Source: Acholeplasmatales bacterium (GTDB lineage: Bacteria; Bacillota_I; Bacilli_A; Izemoplasmatales; Izemoplasmataceae). From it: 37,201 nt of DNA. Made by a program: the position numbers and the translations under genes. The stretch lies in assembly GCA_007694145.1 (NCBI GenBank), contig RECF01000030.1:1-37201 (forward strand). Reading direction: 5' to 3'. Under the pieces are notes generated by a model. That model searched no databases. It was not told where the DNA came from and saw nothing but the letters and a program-made list of their open reading frames with translations. Numbering within the stretch: position 1 is the stretch's first letter; every line of letters begins with the position of its first letter. This document shows positions 23,277 to 31,414 of this stretch, piece after piece.

Positions 23277-23708
23277 ATGGAAAAACTTACCCCGCCGATC
23301 CGCAAGCTTGTCGAAGACCTAGGTTATGAGTTGTATGACGTCGTTTTTGAGCAGCGCGAAGAAGGCCCTGTACTCAGCGTACTGATTGACCACGCCTCAG
23401 GCATCGACATCGATGATTGTGTAGCGGTCTCTGAGTCCGTGTCGCTCTATCTTGATGAAACGGATCCGATTCCTGAAAGTTACAGTCTCGAAGTGACATC
23501 CGCCGGGGCTGAACGACTGCTTAGAAATCATGAGGAGATCCACCGCGCCATCGGCAAGTTTATCTACCTTGAAACCATGGACCAACAATACGAAGGCACA
23601 CTGCTTTCCCTAGATCAGGACACGCTGACCCTCATGGGAAAAAACCGTCAAAAAACCACGGTACTGCTTGCCGAGCTGACTGTCATCCGGCTTGCTGTGA
23701 ATTTATAG
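23277..23708 (+). CDS. rimP: Ribosome maturation factor RimP
   Basis: This 143-residue protein is needed for maturation of the 30S subunit. It shows the N-terminal alpha-beta domain ('LGYELYDVVFEQREEGPVLSV', read in part, 'IDDCVAVSESVSLYLDE', 'SYSLEVTSAGAERLL') and a C-terminal SH3-like domain ending 'ELTVIRLAV'. The usual 'EVSSPGxxRPL' motif is here 'EVTSAGAERLL', a slight deviation. GGAGG lies 7 bases before ATG 23277. It is first in the conserved order rimP-nusA-ylxR-ylxQ-infB-rbfA, behind an attenuator, and 9 bases before nusA. Confidence 0.95.
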   Translation: MEKLTPPIRKLVEDLGYELYDVVFEQREEGPVLSVLIDHASGIDIDDCVAVSESVSLYLDETDPIPESYSLEVTSAGAERLLRNHEEIHRAIGKFIYLETMDQQYEGTLLSLDQDTLTLMGKNRQKTTVLLAELTVIRLAVNL

Positions 23709-23717
23709 GAGGACCAT

Positions 23718-24809
23718 ATGAAAAGCAAAGATTTCTTTGCGGCACTCGACATGATTGCCCAAACACGTAACCTTGAAAAAGAAAAAGTACTTGAAGTCAT
23801 GGAACGCGGCATTCAAAATGCGATGAAAAAAGAAGACTACAGCGAAAATGTCCGCATCGAATTTTCCATGGAAAAGGAAACCATCCGGGCCTTCGAAGAT
23901 CTTCTTGTTGTGAAGGAGAATCCTGAAAAAGGCGAAATCACGCTCAAGGATGCTCGTCTTGAGAAGAAGACCATCAAAATCGGCGAAATACTCACGCGTG
24001 AAGTCAAACTCAAGGATTTTGGCAGAATTGCGGCAATCAGTGTCAAGCAAATGCTGACACAAGGACTAAAAAACTTAGAACGAGAAAAGATTTATGAAAC
24101 ATTCAAAGCCCGAGAAAATGAGATGATCAACACGACCATCGCAGCTATCAACCGTGATTTTGTCACCCTTGACCTCGGCCACAACCTCGAGACAAGTCTT
24201 CCGCGCAAAGAACTGCTTCGTAGCGACGATGCGCGTATTGATGCCAAGCTCAAGGTATACATTACCAAAGTTGAGATGACCACCAAAGGCCCGAAGGTTT
24301 ACGTATCACGCAACGATAAGAACCTCGTCAAACGCCTCATCGAACAAGTGACCCCGGAAATTGCCGATGGGACCGTTGAAATCATGGGTCTAGCCCGCGA
24401 TCCCGGTGATCGCAGCAAAGTTGCGGTCTATTCACACGATGAGCATGTCGATCCGGTCGGGGCCGTCGTGGGTTATAAAGGGCAGCGAATCACCGAGGTG
24501 CTTGAAGCCTTACAAGGTGAACGTGTCGACATCTATGAATGGTCCAAAGAGCCTGCCGAGCTGATCAAAAACGCGCTCGAACCGGCAAAAATCGTGGCCA
24601 TCAACCCCAACAAGAAACTAAAAAGTGCCGTGGTGATTGTCAAGGACAAGGACTTTACAAGCGCCATTGGTACAAAAGGACAAAATGTGCGGTTAGCCGC
24701 CCAGTCAAGCGGCTGGAAAATCGATATCAAGTCGATCAGCGATGCGAAGGAACTCGGCATCAACTATCGCCGCATTGACATCGAAAGCGACCATGGACAA
24801 GACACGTAA
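23718..24809 (+). CDS. nusA: Transcription termination/antitermination factor NusA
   Basis: This 363-residue RNA polymerase-binding factor controls pausing, termination and antitermination. The N-terminal polymerase-binding domain spans about residues 1-125 ('KDFFAALDMIAQ', 'RIAAISVKQMLTQGL'). An S1 domain spans about 130-200. KH1 and KH2 follow, with 'DPVGAVVGYKGQRI' and 'AIGTKGQNVRLAAQ'. There is no C-terminal acidic repeat region, as is usual in Bacillota. GGAGG precedes ATG 23718. The last 17 bases overlap ylxR. NusA is the likely regulator of its own operon through the leader hairpin at 23227-23253. Confidence 0.97.
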   Translation: MKSKDFFAALDMIAQTRNLEKEKVLEVMERGIQNAMKKEDYSENVRIEFSMEKETIRAFEDLLVVKENPEKGEITLKDARLEKKTIKIGEILTREVKLKDFGRIAAISVKQMLTQGLKNLEREKIYETFKARENEMINTTIAAINRDFVTLDLGHNLETSLPRKELLRSDDARIDAKLKVYITKVEMTTKGPKVYVSRNDKNLVKRLIEQVTPEIADGTVEIMGLARDPGDRSKVAVYSHDEHVDPVGAVVGYKGQRITEVLEALQGERVDIYEWSKEPAELIKNALEPAKIVAINPNKKLKSAVVIVKDKDFTSAIGTKGQNVRLAAQSSGWKIDIKSISDAKELGINYRRIDIESDHGQDT

Positions 24810-25065
24810 GATCCCTTTGCGCAAGTGCGTCGTCACCCAGGAACGGCTTCCGAAACAAGCACTTATCCGGATTGTCAAAAACAACCAAGGTGACGTGTTT
24901 GTCGATCCGACTGGCAAGCAAAATGGTCGAGGTGCTTATCTGAAGAAGTCCTTGTCCGTTCTTGAAAAGGCCATCAAGACCAAGCGCCTTGAACGCCATC
25001 TTGATACGCCCATCGATGACGCTGTCTACGCCGCCGTGCGTCAAATCATCGAAGATGAAAGCTGA
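24793..25065 (+). CDS. ylxR: YlxR/RnpM family RNA-binding protein
   Basis: This 90-residue basic protein belongs to the YlxR (DUF448) family; the Bacillus member has been reported to bind and modulate RNase P. The motifs 'PLRKCVVTQERLPKQALIRIV', read in part, and 'GRGAYLKK' define the family. The start is ATG 24793, inside the 3' end of nusA (17-base overlap), giving the standard 'RKIPLRKCVV' N-terminus. An internal 'AAGG' in nusA may serve as its ribosome site. It overlaps ylxQ by 11 bases. Confidence 0.92.
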   Translation: MDKTRKIPLRKCVVTQERLPKQALIRIVKNNQGDVFVDPTGKQNGRGAYLKKSLSVLEKAIKTKRLERHLDTPIDDAVYAAVRQIIEDES

Positions 25066-25351
25066 TCCGAGGCTTGGACTGCTTGGTCTTGCCCATCGTG
25101 CCGGTTGTGTCATCAATGGTGAAGGCCAAGTGCTCATCGTGTTGCAGGCATTGACCCCCGTTGTTGTCTTTCTAGCCAGCGATGCTGGCGAGAACATTCG
25201 GAAAAAACTCATCGATAAAACCCGCCGTGAGAATGCAACACTCGTGACCGATTTCGATACGGACACCTTGTCCGCTGCCATCGGTAAAATCAATCGCAAG
25301 GCGCTTGCCATTGTCGACCCCGGCTTTGTCAAAGCCTTGAAGAAATACTGA
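25055..25351 (+). CDS. ylxQ: L7Ae-family RNA-binding protein YlxQ
   Basis: This 98-residue protein of the L7Ae/L30e/S12e/Gadd45 family binds kink-turn RNA in Bacillus. It shows 'LGLLGLAHRAGCVINGEGQV', read in part, then 'PVVVFLASDAGENIRKKL' and 'AIVDPGFVKAL'. The start ATG 25055 overlaps the ylxR stop region. It lies in the conserved position between ylxR and infB, 28 bases before infB. Confidence 0.92.
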   Translation: MKADPRLGLLGLAHRAGCVINGEGQVLIVLQALTPVVVFLASDAGENIRKKLIDKTRRENATLVTDFDTDTLSAAIGKINRKALAIVDPGFVKALKKY

Positions 25352-25379
25352 GTATAATCAGAGAAAGAGGTGATTTTTG

Positions 25380-27218
25380 ATGGCGAAACGACCTACTAAA
25401 CCCGTCAAAAAACAACGCAACAGAAAACCGAGAAAGTCTACAACAGTCAAACCCCAACCGCAAGCGGCCCCCGTGGTGACCTACTCGAGTACACTCACCG
25501 TACTTGAGTTGTCCGAACAGCTTGCCCGTCCGGTCGCGGAAATCATCAAGAAGGCGATGGCTTTAGGCATCATGGCCGGCCAAAACCAAGTGCTTGATCG
25601 TGACACGGTGGAAATGATTGCCATCGAATATGAAAAAGAGGTCGTCGACGAAGTGATTACGGACCCGACCCGCTTCGATGAGTTTGTCATCGAAGACAAG
25701 GAAGAAGATCTTGTCGAGCGTCCTCCCGTCGTCACCATCATGGGCCATGTCGACCACGGAAAAACGACGTTGCTTGATACCATTCGCAATGCGCGGGTGA
25801 CCGAAGGTGAAGCCGGCGGCATTACCCAACATATCGGTGCTTATCAGTTCCGCAAGGACGGCAAGGCCATCACCTTCATCGACACACCTGGCCATGCGGC
25901 GTTTACCGAAATGCGTGCCCGCGGTGCATCCGTGACTGACGTCACAATATTGGTTGTCGCGGCGGATGATGGCGTCATGCCACAAACCCGTGAAGCCATC
26001 GACCATGCCAAAGCGGCAGGGTGTCCGATCATCGTTGCGGTAAACAAAATGGACCGTCCAGGAGCCAATCCCGAAAAAGTCAAGCAAGAACTGACCGAGT
26101 TTGGTTTAGTGGCAGAAGACTGGGGCGGCAAAACTGTCTTTGTAGAACTCTCTGCATTGACAGGCGAAGGCGTCGAGGATCTCCTTGAAATGATTTTGCT
26201 TACTGCAGAAGTCGAAAACTTTACGGCTAACCCCAAACGCCCCGCTGTTGGGACGGTCATTGAAGCCGAACTCGACAAAGGTCAAGGACCGCTTGCCACT
26301 TTGCTTGTTCAAAACGGAACACTTCGCGTAGGCGATGTCGTGGTCGTCGGTGATACATATGGTAAAGTGCGGACCATGTCAGATGATTTGGGGAAACGAC
26401 TCAAAGACGCACCCCCCTCTTCAGCCGTCGTCGTCACCGGACTGTCGGATGTGCCACAAGCGGGCGATCCTTTCATGGTTTTCAAGGAAGAACGTGGAGC
26501 GCGCCAAGTATCCGAGCAACGAACCCATAAAACATGGCGTGAAGAATTGGGTGTCTCTAAAGCCATGACCCTCGATGAAATGTTTGCCAATGCTCAAGAA
26601 GGTGACACAAAGCAACTGAATATCATCATCAAAGGTGACACCCACGGCTCCATTGAAGCGTTGCGTTCCTCGCTTGAAAACATCGATGTCGAGGGCGCGA
26701 ACATCCAAATTATACGTTCAAGTGTCGGAACCATCACCGAGACAGATGTCAGCCTTGCGCTTGCAAGTGGTGCCGTCGTCATGGGTTTCAACGTTCGCCC
26801 CTCTGCAGCTGTGCGCGACATTGCCCAAGAAAAAGGTGTGGATGTTCGTTTGTACAACATCATCTACAAAGCACTTGAAGACATTGAGTTAGCACTCAAG
26901 GGTATGCTTGATCCTGTGTTCAAAGAAGTTGTGACCGGTCAGGCGGAAGTTCGCGACACGTTTAAGATTTCCCGCATTGGTACCATTGGTGGCTGTTACG
27001 TCACCGACGGGTTCATCAAGCGCGACGCGCTTGTTCGCGTCTTGCGTGAAGGTGTCGTCGTCTATGAAGGTGAACTCGCAAGCTTAAAACGATTCAAAGA
27101 TGATGTGAAAGAAGTTAGACAAGGTTTTGAGTGTGGCATTATGGTCGACAAGTTCAACGACATCAAAGTCGGCGATGTCATCGAAGCCTCTACCATGAAG
27201 GAGATTGTGAGAAAATGA
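25380..27218 (+). CDS. infB: Translation initiation factor IF-2
   Basis: This 612-residue GTPase brings fMet-tRNA to the 30S subunit and promotes subunit joining. A short basic, disordered N-terminus (about 45 residues) is followed by an IF2_N domain ('[18 protein letters not shown]'). The G domain then shows 'GHVDHGKTT' (from residue 122), 'DTPGHAAF' and 'NKMDRPG'. Domain II and the C-terminal domains III/IV follow, with '[10 protein letters not shown]' and '[10 protein letters not shown]'. It is shorter than Bacillus IF2 (about 716) because the N-terminal region is reduced, as in Mollicutes and Erysipelotrichia. The start is ATG 25380, after GAGGTGAT; the adjacent TTG at 25377 is ignored. 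It overlaps rbfA by ATGA. Confidence 0.98.
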   Translation: MAKRPTKPVKKQRNRKPRKSTTVKPQPQAAPVVTYSSTLTVLELSEQLARPVAEIIKKAMALGIMAGQNQVLDRDTVEMIAIEYEKEVVDEVITDPTRFDEFVIEDKEEDLVERPPVVTIMGHVDHGKTTLLDTIRNARVTEGEAGGITQHIGAYQFRKDGKAITFIDTPGHAAFTEMRARGASVTDVTILVVAADDGVMPQTREAIDHAKAAGCPIIVAVNKMDRPGANPEKVKQELTEFGLVAEDWGGKTVFVELSALTGEGVEDLLEMILLTAEVENFTANPKRPAVGTVIEAELDKGQGPLATLLVQNGTLRVGDVVVVGDTYGKVRTMSDDLGKRLKDAPPSSAVVVTGLSDVPQAGDPFMVFKEERGARQVSEQRTHKTWREELGVSKAMTLDEMFANAQEGDTKQLNIIIKGDTHGSIEALRSSLENIDVEGANIQIIRSSVGTITETDVSLALASGAVVMGFNVRPSAAVRDIAQEKGVDVRLYNIIYKALEDIELALKGMLDPVFKEVVTGQAEVRDTFKISRIGTIGGCYVTDGFIKRDALVRVLREGVVVYEGELASLKRFKDDVKEVRQGFECGIMVDKFNDIKVGDVIEASTMKEIVRK

Positions 27219-27553
27219 GCAAACATGCGCGACTCGAATCATTGATTATCCGTAGTTTGACCCGTATCCTCCGTGAAGAAGTCAAGGATCCCGCCGTCAA
27301 CTTTGTGACCATCACAGGTGTGAAACTGACAATCGACCTGTCTTTCCTGACTATTTTTTACACCAACTTGCAAGAAGACCGCAAGGAGGATGTAGCCAGC
27401 GCCCTTGAGCGTTCAAAACCGTTTATCCGCTCGGCCTTAGGCCGGCATGTGCAAATGCGTAAACTACCCGCATTGAAGTTCAGTTACGATGCCTCTCTTG
27501 ATACCGGCAATCGGATTGAGAGCGGCCTCAAAAAAGTGTTAGACGAAGAATAA
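27215..27553 (+). CDS. rbfA: Ribosome-binding factor A
   Basis: This 112-residue KH-fold protein helps mature the 30S subunit at the 5' end of 16S rRNA. It shows the '[21 protein letters not shown]' start, read in part, then '[20 protein letters not shown]', read in part, and the C-terminal '[19 protein letters not shown]' pattern of the family. Its ATG overlaps the infB stop (ATGA), so it is translationally coupled. It ends the operon; truB and ribF, often next, are replaced here by uvrC. Confidence 0.95.
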   Translation: MSKHARLESLIIRSLTRILREEVKDPAVNFVTITGVKLTIDLSFLTIFYTNLQEDRKEDVASALERSKPFIRSALGRHVQMRKLPALKFSYDASLDTGNRIESGLKKVLDEE

Positions 27554-27554
27554 T

Positions 27555-27581
27555 GAGGATGCTACGGCATCCTTGTTTTTT
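27555..27581 (+). terminator. Intrinsic terminator with UACG tetraloop after rbfA
   Basis: AGGATGC/GCATCCT closes a C(UACG)G tetraloop, followed by TGTTTTTTT. Confidence 0.9.
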
Positions 27582-27604
27582 TACGCGCTGCCAGCCTAAA
27601 AAAA

Positions 27605-27613
27605 TGCTATAAT
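27605..27613 (+). promoter_or_regulatory. Extended -10 promoter of uvrC
   Basis: TGCTATAAT is a perfect extended -10 (TG-n-TATAAT), 32 bases before the start. No convincing -35 box is seen. Confidence 0.6.
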
Positions 27614-27645
27614 GGTATTTGAGCAATGAAGAAAGGAGACCGGAT

Positions 27646-29415
27646 ATGATTAAAGAAAAACTATCATTCGTACCTGAAGCACCCGGCTCCTATCAAATGC
27701 TTGACGAACACGGTAAGGTCATTTATGTTGGTAAAGCGAAAAACTTGAAGAAACGCTTAACAACCTATTTTACAGGCTCACACGACTACAAGACAACGAA
27801 GATGATTCGTTCGATTCACAGCTTTGAATATATTGTGACCAACACCGAACTTGAAGCGCTCATTCTTGAAATTGACCTCATTAAAAAGTACCGACCGCGT
27901 TTCAACGTTCTCCTGACCGACGACAAATCATATCCCTACATTGAGATTACACAGGAGCGTCATCCTAAGCTTCGTGTCACGCGGCCAATGAACAAGACAA
28001 ACAAACACCTCTACGGTCCTTACCCCGATGTGCGCGCTGCACGTGACACGTTGCGCATTCTCAATCGTCTTTATCCGCTCAGAAAATGTCACAAACTACC
28101 CAATGAACCGTGTCTTTATTATTATCTCAAACAGTGTCTTGCACCGTGTATCCATAAGGTCGAACGCCCGACTTATGCGGGCATTGAACGTGAAATCAGC
28201 CGCTTTCTCAAAGGAGAAACACGTGATGTGGTCGACGACCTCAAGCAAAAAATGTTTGCGGCTGCAGAAACACTGGCCTTTGAGCGGGCCCAAGAGTACA
28301 AGAAAACCATCGACGCCATCGAGACGACCACCCGTAAGCAGTCCGTCAATCTCGATGATCTCAGTGATCGCGATGTGATTGCCATCGTGCGTGATGAACA
28401 CTACGTCGCCATCGAGATTTTCTTTATCCGCAGTGGTAAAATCAACGCCAGAGATCGACAGATTTTTCACTATTATCTTGATCCTGAACAGCCAGCCTTA
28501 GATTACTTGATGCAGTTTTACCAAGCCTATCCCATTCCCCGTGAACTCCTCACCAACGAACCCGCTTTGCTGAAACAGCTTGAAGCGGTGTTTGAGACGA
28601 CAGTGAAAGCGCCCAAACGCGGTCCGAAACGGCAGCTGCTCGATCTTGCTGAAACCAACGCACGCCAAAGCCTTTCCGAACAGGCTCAATGGCTCAAACA
28701 ACAAGCCGAAAAGACATTTGGTGCGCTCGACCAACTCGCTGACATGCTTAACATCCCGACACCCTACCGGATTGAAGCCTTTGACAACTCCCACTTTGCC
28801 GGGGCCCACCCTGTCAGTGCCATGGTGGTGTTCACCAACGGAAAACCTGACAAGCAAGCGTACCGAAAATACAAGCTAAAGCATACCGGAAGACAAAGTG
28901 GGGATACTGAGCAAATGAAAGAAGTGTTATATCGTCGCTATCACCGGATGTTGCTTGAAGACAGTATCCGACCCGACCTCATTCTTGTTGATGGTGGCAT
29001 TCACCAGCTGAACGCGGCAAAAAGCATCCTGGCCGATTTTGATTTGACGATTCCGTTGGCCGGTCTTGTCAAAGGCAGCGATCATAAAACCCATCATCTC
29101 ATGGCGGCCGATGATACCGAACTTGAACTTGATCGCCATGGCAAAGTGTTTGCCCTGCTGGCTTTCATCCAAGAAGAAGCCCATCGATTTGCGATTGACT
29201 ATCACAAAACGTTACGCAGCAAAGGCGTATATGCAACGATTCTTGATAATATTGAAGGGGTCGGAGCCATGACCAAAAAAAAGTTGCTTACGCATTTCAA
29301 AACGATAGAAGCCATGCGCGCCGCACCACTTTCTGCCTATAAAGCGCTGTCGATACCCGAAAAGACCGCAGCGCGAATCAAAGCCGTACTCGAAGAAGAA
29401 TATAAGAACAGGTGA
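27646..29415 (+). CDS. uvrC: Excinuclease ABC subunit C
   Basis: This 589-residue nuclease makes both incisions in UvrABC nucleotide excision repair. The N-terminal GIY-YIG domain (residues 10-95) carries 'PGSYQMLDEHGKVIYVGKAK', read in part. A cysteine-bearing stretch follows ('CHKLPNEPCLYYYLKQCLAPC', read in part). The UVR motif lies near residue 205 ('FAAAETLAFERAQEYK'). An RNase H-like endonuclease domain shows 'IEAFDNSHFAGAHPVSAMVV', read in part, and 'ILVDGGIHQL'. A C-terminal helix-hairpin-helix region has 'LDNIEGVGAMTKKKLL'. The start is ATG 27646, after AAAGGAG; upstream in-frame codons precede the ribosome site. It is 6 bases before a DEDDh exonuclease gene, so the two are probably one repair-related unit. 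Confidence 0.97.
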   Translation: MIKEKLSFVPEAPGSYQMLDEHGKVIYVGKAKNLKKRLTTYFTGSHDYKTTKMIRSIHSFEYIVTNTELEALILEIDLIKKYRPRFNVLLTDDKSYPYIEITQERHPKLRVTRPMNKTNKHLYGPYPDVRAARDTLRILNRLYPLRKCHKLPNEPCLYYYLKQCLAPCIHKVERPTYAGIEREISRFLKGETRDVVDDLKQKMFAAAETLAFERAQEYKKTIDAIETTTRKQSVNLDDLSDRDVIAIVRDEHYVAIEIFFIRSGKINARDRQIFHYYLDPEQPALDYLMQFYQAYPIPRELLTNEPALLKQLEAVFETTVKAPKRGPKRQLLDLAETNARQSLSEQAQWLKQQAEKTFGALDQLADMLNIPTPYRIEAFDNSHFAGAHPVSAMVVFTNGKPDKQAYRKYKLKHTGRQSGDTEQMKEVLYRRYHRMLLEDSIRPDLILVDGGIHQLNAAKSILADFDLTIPLAGLVKGSDHKTHHLMAADDTELELDRHGKVFALLAFIQEEAHRFAIDYHKTLRSKGVYATILDNIEGVGAMTKKKLLTHFKTIEAMRAAPLSAYKALSIPEKTAARIKAVLEEEYKNR

Positions 29416-29421
29416 TTACGA

Positions 29422-30315
29422 ATGATGCGTATCCAAGGTACCATATTATCCGTTGACGAGCTCACCCGCGAGATCGTCATTGCCACAAGAAAACGGCATT
29501 GGCATGTTGTTGTGCAACGCAGCGCGTTCAACCAGTATTATAATTTCCTAGAACCCGGCCATACGATAGTCGGTGATATCAAAGTCACCCGCGTCCTCAG
29601 GCCGCCTATTCCGAAGTTGCGCGTCACACTCACGCACATTTTTCAAATCCACCGGCCTCACCCGCGTGGCCGTCTTGTTTTCTACAGCCACCATCATGTT
29701 CAAAAGCAAACCGGTCGCTTCATCAACAAACTTGGCATGAAGTTGTTTCTCGACTTGGAAATGAGCATGCATCCTTACAAGATTGACAAGCAGTTTGTGC
29801 AGGAAGTGATTCAAGCTGGGTATGTTCTTACCGATGCCGAGGGCAATGTGGTGAAGCGGTACAGCGCCTTTATCCGACCGACACGTCATCGCAAACTAAC
29901 ACACCGGACATTGAAGTTTCTTGATTTGACCCAAGCCGATGTTGACAGCGGCATCCCCTACACTGATTTCCACCAACATCTTCACGCCTTGATTGACGCA
30001 TACCATCCCGCCATCATCGTCTGGGGCATGAACGATGCCATCGCGTTACGTGAGGGTGCAGACATCAACAGCTTACCGCGCTTGCCGAAAAGAACACGGT
30101 TTGTCAATTTGCTCAAGCTACACAAAAACTACTTTGGCTTGAAAGATGATCTCGGGTTAGCCAATGCGTTCAAGCTGTATGGTCACCAGATCGACAGCCA
30201 ACGCCATGACGCCCTTGAAGATGCGGAAATGACACGCTTAATTTTCGAGGGGTTTCAAGGCCATATGAACGGCACAGTATCCATTGATCGCACCATTCTC
30301 AATAAGGTCAAGTAA
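29422..30315 (+). CDS. DEDDh-family (DnaQ/RNase T-like) exonuclease with N-terminal extra domain
   Basis: This 297-residue protein has a C-terminal 3'-5' exonuclease domain of the DnaQ superfamily. Motif I is 'FLDLEMSM' (Asp 111, Glu 113), motif II lies around 'IIVWGMNDA' and motif III is 'RHDALEDAEMT' (His 262, Asp 267). The N-terminal 105 residues, mostly beta ('GTILSVDELTREIVIATRK', 'GHTIVGDIKVT'), look like a small barrel or OB-type nucleic-acid-binding domain joined to the nuclease. Similar proteins are annotated as exonucleases with 3'-5' activity; the substrate (DNA or RNA) is unknown. Two ATGs occur in tandem (29422 and 29425). It ends inside a strong terminator stem. Confidence 0.85.
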   Translation: MMRIQGTILSVDELTREIVIATRKRHWHVVVQRSAFNQYYNFLEPGHTIVGDIKVTRVLRPPIPKLRVTLTHIFQIHRPHPRGRLVFYSHHHVQKQTGRFINKLGMKLFLDLEMSMHPYKIDKQFVQEVIQAGYVLTDAEGNVVKRYSAFIRPTRHRKLTHRTLKFLDLTQADVDSGIPYTDFHQHLHALIDAYHPAIIVWGMNDAIALREGADINSLPRLPKRTRFVNLLKLHKNYFGLKDDLGLANAFKLYGHQIDSQRHDALEDAEMTRLIFEGFQGHMNGTVSIDRTILNKVK

Positions 30316-30346
30316 AATTATGATTTAATTTTACTTGACTTTTTTT
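30307..30346 (+). terminator. Strong intrinsic terminator after the exonuclease gene
   Basis: A perfect 14-bp stem (GTCAAGTAAAATTA with TAATTTTACTTGAC, loop TGATT) is followed by a T-run. It begins inside the coding region. Confidence 0.95.
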
Positions 30347-30356
30347 ATTTTCCCTC

Positions 30357-30385
30357 TTGTTTAGTGTATATTATAGTAGTAAAAT
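30357..30385 (+). promoter_or_regulatory. Probable promoter of the gal operon
   Basis: TTGTTT (30357-30362) and TAAAAT (30380-30385) are 17 bases apart. Other AT-rich -10 candidates (TATATT 30367, TATAGT 30372) lack a matching -35 box. Confidence 0.55.
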
Positions 30386-30401
30386 ATAAGTGAAATTTAC
30401 T
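30378..30401 (+). promoter_or_regulatory. Putative GalR operator over the gal promoter
   Basis: The dyad AGTAAA-N12-TTTACT is symmetric about 30389/30390. It covers the -10 box and predicted transcription start of the galR-galK operon, a typical repressor position for a LacI-family protein. Assignment to GalR is inference from location. Confidence 0.5.
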
Positions 30402-30416
30402 GAAAGGGGCATGGAT

Positions 30417-31403
30417 ATGGTCACGCTCAAAGATATTGCCAAGTCACTGCATCTCTCAGTGACGACTGTCTCACGGGTGTTGAGTGACGACAAAACCTTG
30501 AAAGTATCAGCACAAACGCGTCGGGCAGTGCTTGCCGAGGCTGCACGTCAAGGATATACACCCCGGCGAAAGAAGAAGACCCGACGCCTTGTTGGGGTCA
30601 TTTCATGGCTTGAGCAATCCGCGGAACTCGCCGACCCATACTTCATGGAAATCCGCCACGGCATCGAGCAACTCGCCCACAGTCAAGGCGTGTTCATCAT
30701 GACATTATACCGTGGTCCTTCTGGCTATGCCATCGAAAAGTTGACAGGCGTCGATGGGCTTATTGCCATCGGTCGCTTTACCCACGATGATATTCGGTTG
30801 TTTGAGAAAGTCAGCCGTAACATCGTGTTCGTCGATACCGCACCCGATTCGCTCAAGTACGATGCCGTTGTCCTTGATTACCGGCAGTCCGTCGAAGCTG
30901 TTCTTGAACACCTTACGTCATGGTACGCCGCAGCCATTGGTTTTGTCGGCGGCGTTGAAACCGATGTATTTCGCCCATGGCCAGAAGAACCGCGTGCTTA
31001 TTATTTCGAAAAGATGTTGCGTCAAGCCAACATGTTTGAACCCAGACACAAACACCTAGTAGGGTTTTCGCTTGAGGCGGGTTATGCTTGGATGAAAACG
31101 ATGCTAGAAACTAAACAACCTTTGGCCCGTGCCTACTTTTGCGCCAATGACTCCATTGCCATCGGGGTGCTCAAAGCGCTTCAGGAAGCACACATTCCTG
31201 TGCCTGAGTCGGTTGCCTTAGTCGGATTCAATGACATTGCGCAGGCTACCTACACCCATCCATCCCTCTCAACACTCAAAGTGCCGACCGAAGCCATGGG
31301 TGAAGAAGCATTGCGCTCATTGCTCAACCGGCTTGATCAAGTCGGTTGGCTACCCATCAAAAAAACGATGCCGACCCGGTTGGTTGTCCGGGCATCATCT
31401 TAG
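30417..31403 (+). CDS. galR: LacI-family transcriptional regulator GalR
   Basis: This 328-residue repressor has the LacI-type helix-turn-helix at the very start ('MVTLKDIAKSLHLSVTTVSRV', read in part), a hinge helix around residues 45-60 and a periplasmic-binding-like sugar domain. That domain contains 'GVISWLEQ', 'YFCANDSIAIGVLKALQE', 'VALVGFNDIAQATYTHPSL' and a C-terminal 'PTRLVVRASS'. The 'SDDKTLKVSAQTRRAVLAEA' linker resembles GalR proteins of streptococci and lactobacilli. The start is ATG 30417, seven bases after AAAGGGG; ATG 30411 is one base from that site. galK starts 11 bases after its stop, so GalR is in the operon it probably represses. Confidence 0.9.
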   Translation: MVTLKDIAKSLHLSVTTVSRVLSDDKTLKVSAQTRRAVLAEAARQGYTPRRKKKTRRLVGVISWLEQSAELADPYFMEIRHGIEQLAHSQGVFIMTLYRGPSGYAIEKLTGVDGLIAIGRFTHDDIRLFEKVSRNIVFVDTAPDSLKYDAVVLDYRQSVEAVLEHLTSWYAAAIGFVGGVETDVFRPWPEEPRAYYFEKMLRQANMFEPRHKHLVGFSLEAGYAWMKTMLETKQPLARAYFCANDSIAIGVLKALQEAHIPVPESVALVGFNDIAQATYTHPSLSTLKVPTEAMGEEALRSLLNRLDQVGWLPIKKTMPTRLVVRASS

Positions 31404-31414
31404 GAGGTTCTATC

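Noticed and set aside
25353-25358. TATAAT between ylxQ and infB as an internal promoter
   Set aside because: No -35 box at a suitable distance (TTGTCA at 25326 is 21 bases away), and the genes are otherwise tightly linked.
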